Shown here: positions 61,305-64,000 of the stretch, in pieces
Numbering within the stretch: the stretch's first letter is position 1
Layout: the number at the start of each line of letters is the position of its first letter
Position numbers and translations under genes: made by a program
Notes under the pieces: model-generated
Databases searched by the model: none
What the model saw: the letters and a program-made list of their open reading frames with translations, nothing else
Told to the model about the DNA's origin: nothing
NCBI GenBank assembly: GCA_905250125.1
Contig: CAJNOL010000343.1
Location: forward strand, 62,001 to 126,000
Source: Rotaria sordida
Lineage: Eukaryota; Rotifera; Eurotatoria; Philodinida; Philodinidae
Direction of reading: 5' to 3'
DNA: 64,000 nucleotides

Positions 61305-63039
61305 TATACACTTCGATTATTCCAGTGTAGAAATCTTCACTGCTGAAGAAGAGTAGTTAATGTCGCATACAAGATATTCGTTGAAAGATAAGAATTCACG
61401 GCTGCTCTCAAAGAAGCAAACTCTGAAAGATAAAAAAAAATAGAAAGAGACACTACGTCAGCTTACGAAAAATGAGGTAGTAAGTGTAAACGAAAAATGT
61501 GACGGTCAAGACCATAGGATGACTACGAGAATGTCAGAACTAAAATGTGAGTTGATGAGTAAGTTAGAACCTTCAATAAACTATTACGCTCACGCACGTC
61601 ACACTAAAAAATAAGGTACTATAGGAAACTTCAAGGATTTAGATGAAAAATAAACATTTTCCTACGTATTGTCTCAATTCAAGAAACCTTAAAAAGAATT
61701 TAGGATGTCAACGTGCATGTAAAGATGGGTGAGTGAAGAGAGAATTCACTGTCATACCCAATTTAGACATTACTAAGATTCTTATTTCTTACAATGTATA
61801 ATAAATGAGGAAATTCTGAGATACTACTTCGTCGTCGACGTCTGAGTCTCTTACAAACTTACTCCTTACTATTTCACTTATATATTGATTATCAAACTTA
61901 ACAAAAGTTTAGAATACTTATAAGAATCAATTTAATTTAGCACCAAATAATTCTATATTCAATTTATTTACTCAGCAAATGCGAATTTTACTTAGTAAGA
62001 GTTAGTTTAGCATTTAGATAGTTTTCTGAACAAACAAATAATTGACTTACTGAAAATCTTTGCTTTCTTTCTATGTTCGCTACTATATGTTCTCATTAGT
62101 GTCAATATATTTGACCTTCGTCAGCAATATTCATGATTACCGAAAGAGGTTGTTGTGTCAATGAGCATATCATCTTATGTGATATCTTTCCATTCTCTAT
62201 ATGTTGTTATACAATCGATATTACGTAGTTTGCATAATCGTGTTACTCTTGTACTTAACTGTGCACGATTGAGCCTCATTGTCTTTCTTTCGTAATGTGT
62301 TTCTCATGTTGTATCAACATTCACTCGTATATTATATATATAAGGTTACGTTGTTGTCCTTATCCTATTGCTCTTTCATATCTATTCTCTCTTTGACATC
62401 GTCTCCTTTCTTTTCATCCTCTCTTATTCAATTCACGTATATAAACGCGTGTTTTGTATGTAAACGACACGATTACCCAGTGAAAAATATTTATCAAAAA
62501 AAAAAAAACGACAAAGAATGCTTTCATGAAAACATGGAAACTTGTCTTTTATCTGAAGAACGCGCTCTAAAGTTTAGTGAACGTGTTCATAAACGAAAAG
62601 TAACATGCTGAATCTAAAGGAATGCATTCTTTGCTGTTCCGCATTATTACGAAATGATTTCTTTTCAACTCAAAAGCCGTCTCTATCTAGATAGAAAGCG
62701 TTCTGAACCGTTCCATAAACGAATAGAATCAGTTTCTATCTATTCTTTTTTGAAACAGTCAGGATAGAGTTCTATAAAAATGAGATTGTTTTCTTTGACG
62801 TTCTCCAGAGAAACACCTAAGAATAGCGTCTTTGAAATGATGAACGCATTTCAGACATTCTAACATCATTCTTAGAAAAAAATAATGTATTTTGCCAGCG
62901 TTTCTCTAAATTCTTGAACACTTCATCTGGATTCAATGTCGATTTTGATTCGAAATCGACAGCTCTGGAGCACAACACATTGAAAGTAAACTCTTTGTAA
63001 TGATCTATGAAAATTAAATATAAGCAATCCAGAAGATCT
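61305..63039. other. intergenic, no gene seen
   Basis: Open frames at 62279-62611 (+) and 62817-63047 (-) were read; neither resembles a known family or has splice support. The (+) frame has a Cys- and Lys-rich second half but spans a poly-A run. Confidence 0.4.
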
Positions 63040-63270
63040 TTGTGCAATTCATCATGTGGCTGTGGGAAATTGAATAGGAATTTTAGTTTTGATTGTACAA
63101 TATAAAGGGACTAAAGTGACTAACTTTCTCAAAATGTTTTACTCATTACACATTATACTAGAATTAAATATTGAAGATAAAAATAGTTGGACACCATTGT
63201 ATCATGTTGTACGAATTAATGCATTAAGTTCAATGGAATTTGTTTTGAGTGATGGAATTGATCATATTTA
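63040..63270 (+). pseudogene. broken ankyrin-repeat fragment
   Basis: Two ankyrin-like stretches are visible. IHHVAVGN (63047-63070) ends at a stop in its own frame; in a shifted frame IGILVLIVQYKGTKVTNF continues as the second half of the repeat. Then ELNIEDKNSWTPLYHVVRIN and ALSSMEFVLSDGI follow, close to the canonical DKxGxTPLHxAxxxGxxxxVxxLLxxG pattern. A TAA follows at 63269-63271. Further in-frame remnants (IRLATTHNQLKAL) may extend to about 63340. The frameshift, the stops and the missing start indicate a decayed gene. Function of the parent gene is unknown. Confidence 0.55.
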
Positions 63271-64000
63271 ATTAAATAAATAACAAAAAGTATCTATTCG
63301 TTTAGCTACTACTCATAATCAATTAAAAGCTCTAAATATATGTTCGAATAGTTTTAATAATTCATTTATCAAAGAAAGATAATAATAATAATCTTCGAGA
63401 TATTCAAAGTTGTCTAGATATATATCTCAAGTGTTTTTTATTATTAAAATATACAATTGCTAATCAAATTAAATTTCCCCAATGGAACTACAAATGAGAA
63501 TTACACGTTCAGAGTATTGAAGATCAAATGGGCACTTCGTCGCATCAATTGATCGATTATTATCAAGATAGAATGTGTAGTAAGTATGAGAATATGGATG
63601 CAAGAAATTTAGAGTCTTCTCTTCATCGATCAGTCCAACCACCTATATTCACATGTATGTACGTGCAAAACACAGATTCTGACTCTCACTACACCTAACA
63701 AGTTCATTCGAAATCAATGAAATGCACGTTATCAATGTAAATGATCATATTTCAAAAGCGATTATTAGCGACAAATGTAAGCAATGAATAGAGTGGAATG
63801 TCGGCTATTACAGGTTAGCCGACTAACTGTAACACGTGGCAATGATGTCTATTTGTAAATATCAATAGAACAACAAAAACAAACATTGATGACAGCAAAT
63901 TTTTTGTTCGGTAACTTGCCAACTGACCGTCGTTATCAGTATACATTTGAAGCAAGCGAAAATGAAAATAATAACATGCAGAAATCAATGAAAGCTAGAA
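63271..64000. other. window end, no gene seen
   Basis: Apart from possible further ankyrin debris at the start, nothing was recognised. A gene starting beyond the window cannot be excluded. Confidence 0.35.

Noticed and set aside
62279-62611. 110-codon frame with Cys residues
   Set aside because: Crosses a 13-base A run and a TA-rich tract; no recognised domain.

Overview
The window is eukaryotic, strongly AT-rich, and has short GT-AG introns (many 45-60 bp). Gene content (an F-box protein with a divergent leucine-rich tail, small FMRFamide-type rhodopsin-like receptors, ankyrin debris) and a run of four perfect GGGTGT units, the permuted form of the TGTGGG repeat reported for bdelloid telomeres, suggest a bdelloid rotifer such as Rotaria or Adineta. 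That assignment is inference. No bacterial, viral or CRISPR-type locus was seen.

Layout. 0-6.5 kb: repeats and a possible last exon of a minus-strand gene. 6.6-11.2 kb: a complete 11-exon SLC5-family sodium-coupled transporter (+), with a foldback element in intron 9. 11.4-12.2 kb: another foldback. 15.7-16.7 kb: single-exon GPCR (-). 20.7-21.9 kb: seven-exon proteasome beta-2/PSMB7 subunit (-). 23.6-28.5 kb: a nested 4.9-kb inverted-repeat transposon complex. 28.5-34.2 kb: gene-poor AT-rich DNA. 34.2-36.1 kb: two-exon GPCR (+). 36.1-38.1 kb: two more foldback elements. 38.5-39.1 kb: glyoxalase I (-). 40.7-43.7 kb: repeat cluster with a truncated acyl-CoA synthetase fragment. 45.1-46.1 kb: small unrecognised gene. 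46.3 kb: 100-N assembly gap with duplicated flanks. 47.0-48.8 kb: F-box/LRR gene (-). 50.0-50.4 kb: TA-flanked MITE. 52.3-52.6 kb: purine-rich and telomere-like repeat. 55.2-56.1 kb: unrecognised two-exon gene (+). 56.4-57.2 kb: V-ATPase subunit E (-). 58.5 kb: tRNA-Asp(GTC) (-). 59.5-61.3 kb: aminopeptidase-P-like protein (-). 63 kb: broken ankyrin repeats.

The genes are unrelated housekeeping and receptor genes on both strands; nothing suggests an operon or a joint pathway. The two most notable signals are these. First, there is an unusual density of palindromic, TA-flanked non-autonomous elements (at least eight candidates) with several different terminal sequences, some nested in each other. 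Second, the aminopeptidase-P-like protein keeps all five metal ligands but has replaced the three histidines known to matter for catalysis in human XPNPEP1. All exon models were made by eye from frame continuity, splice signals and family similarity.
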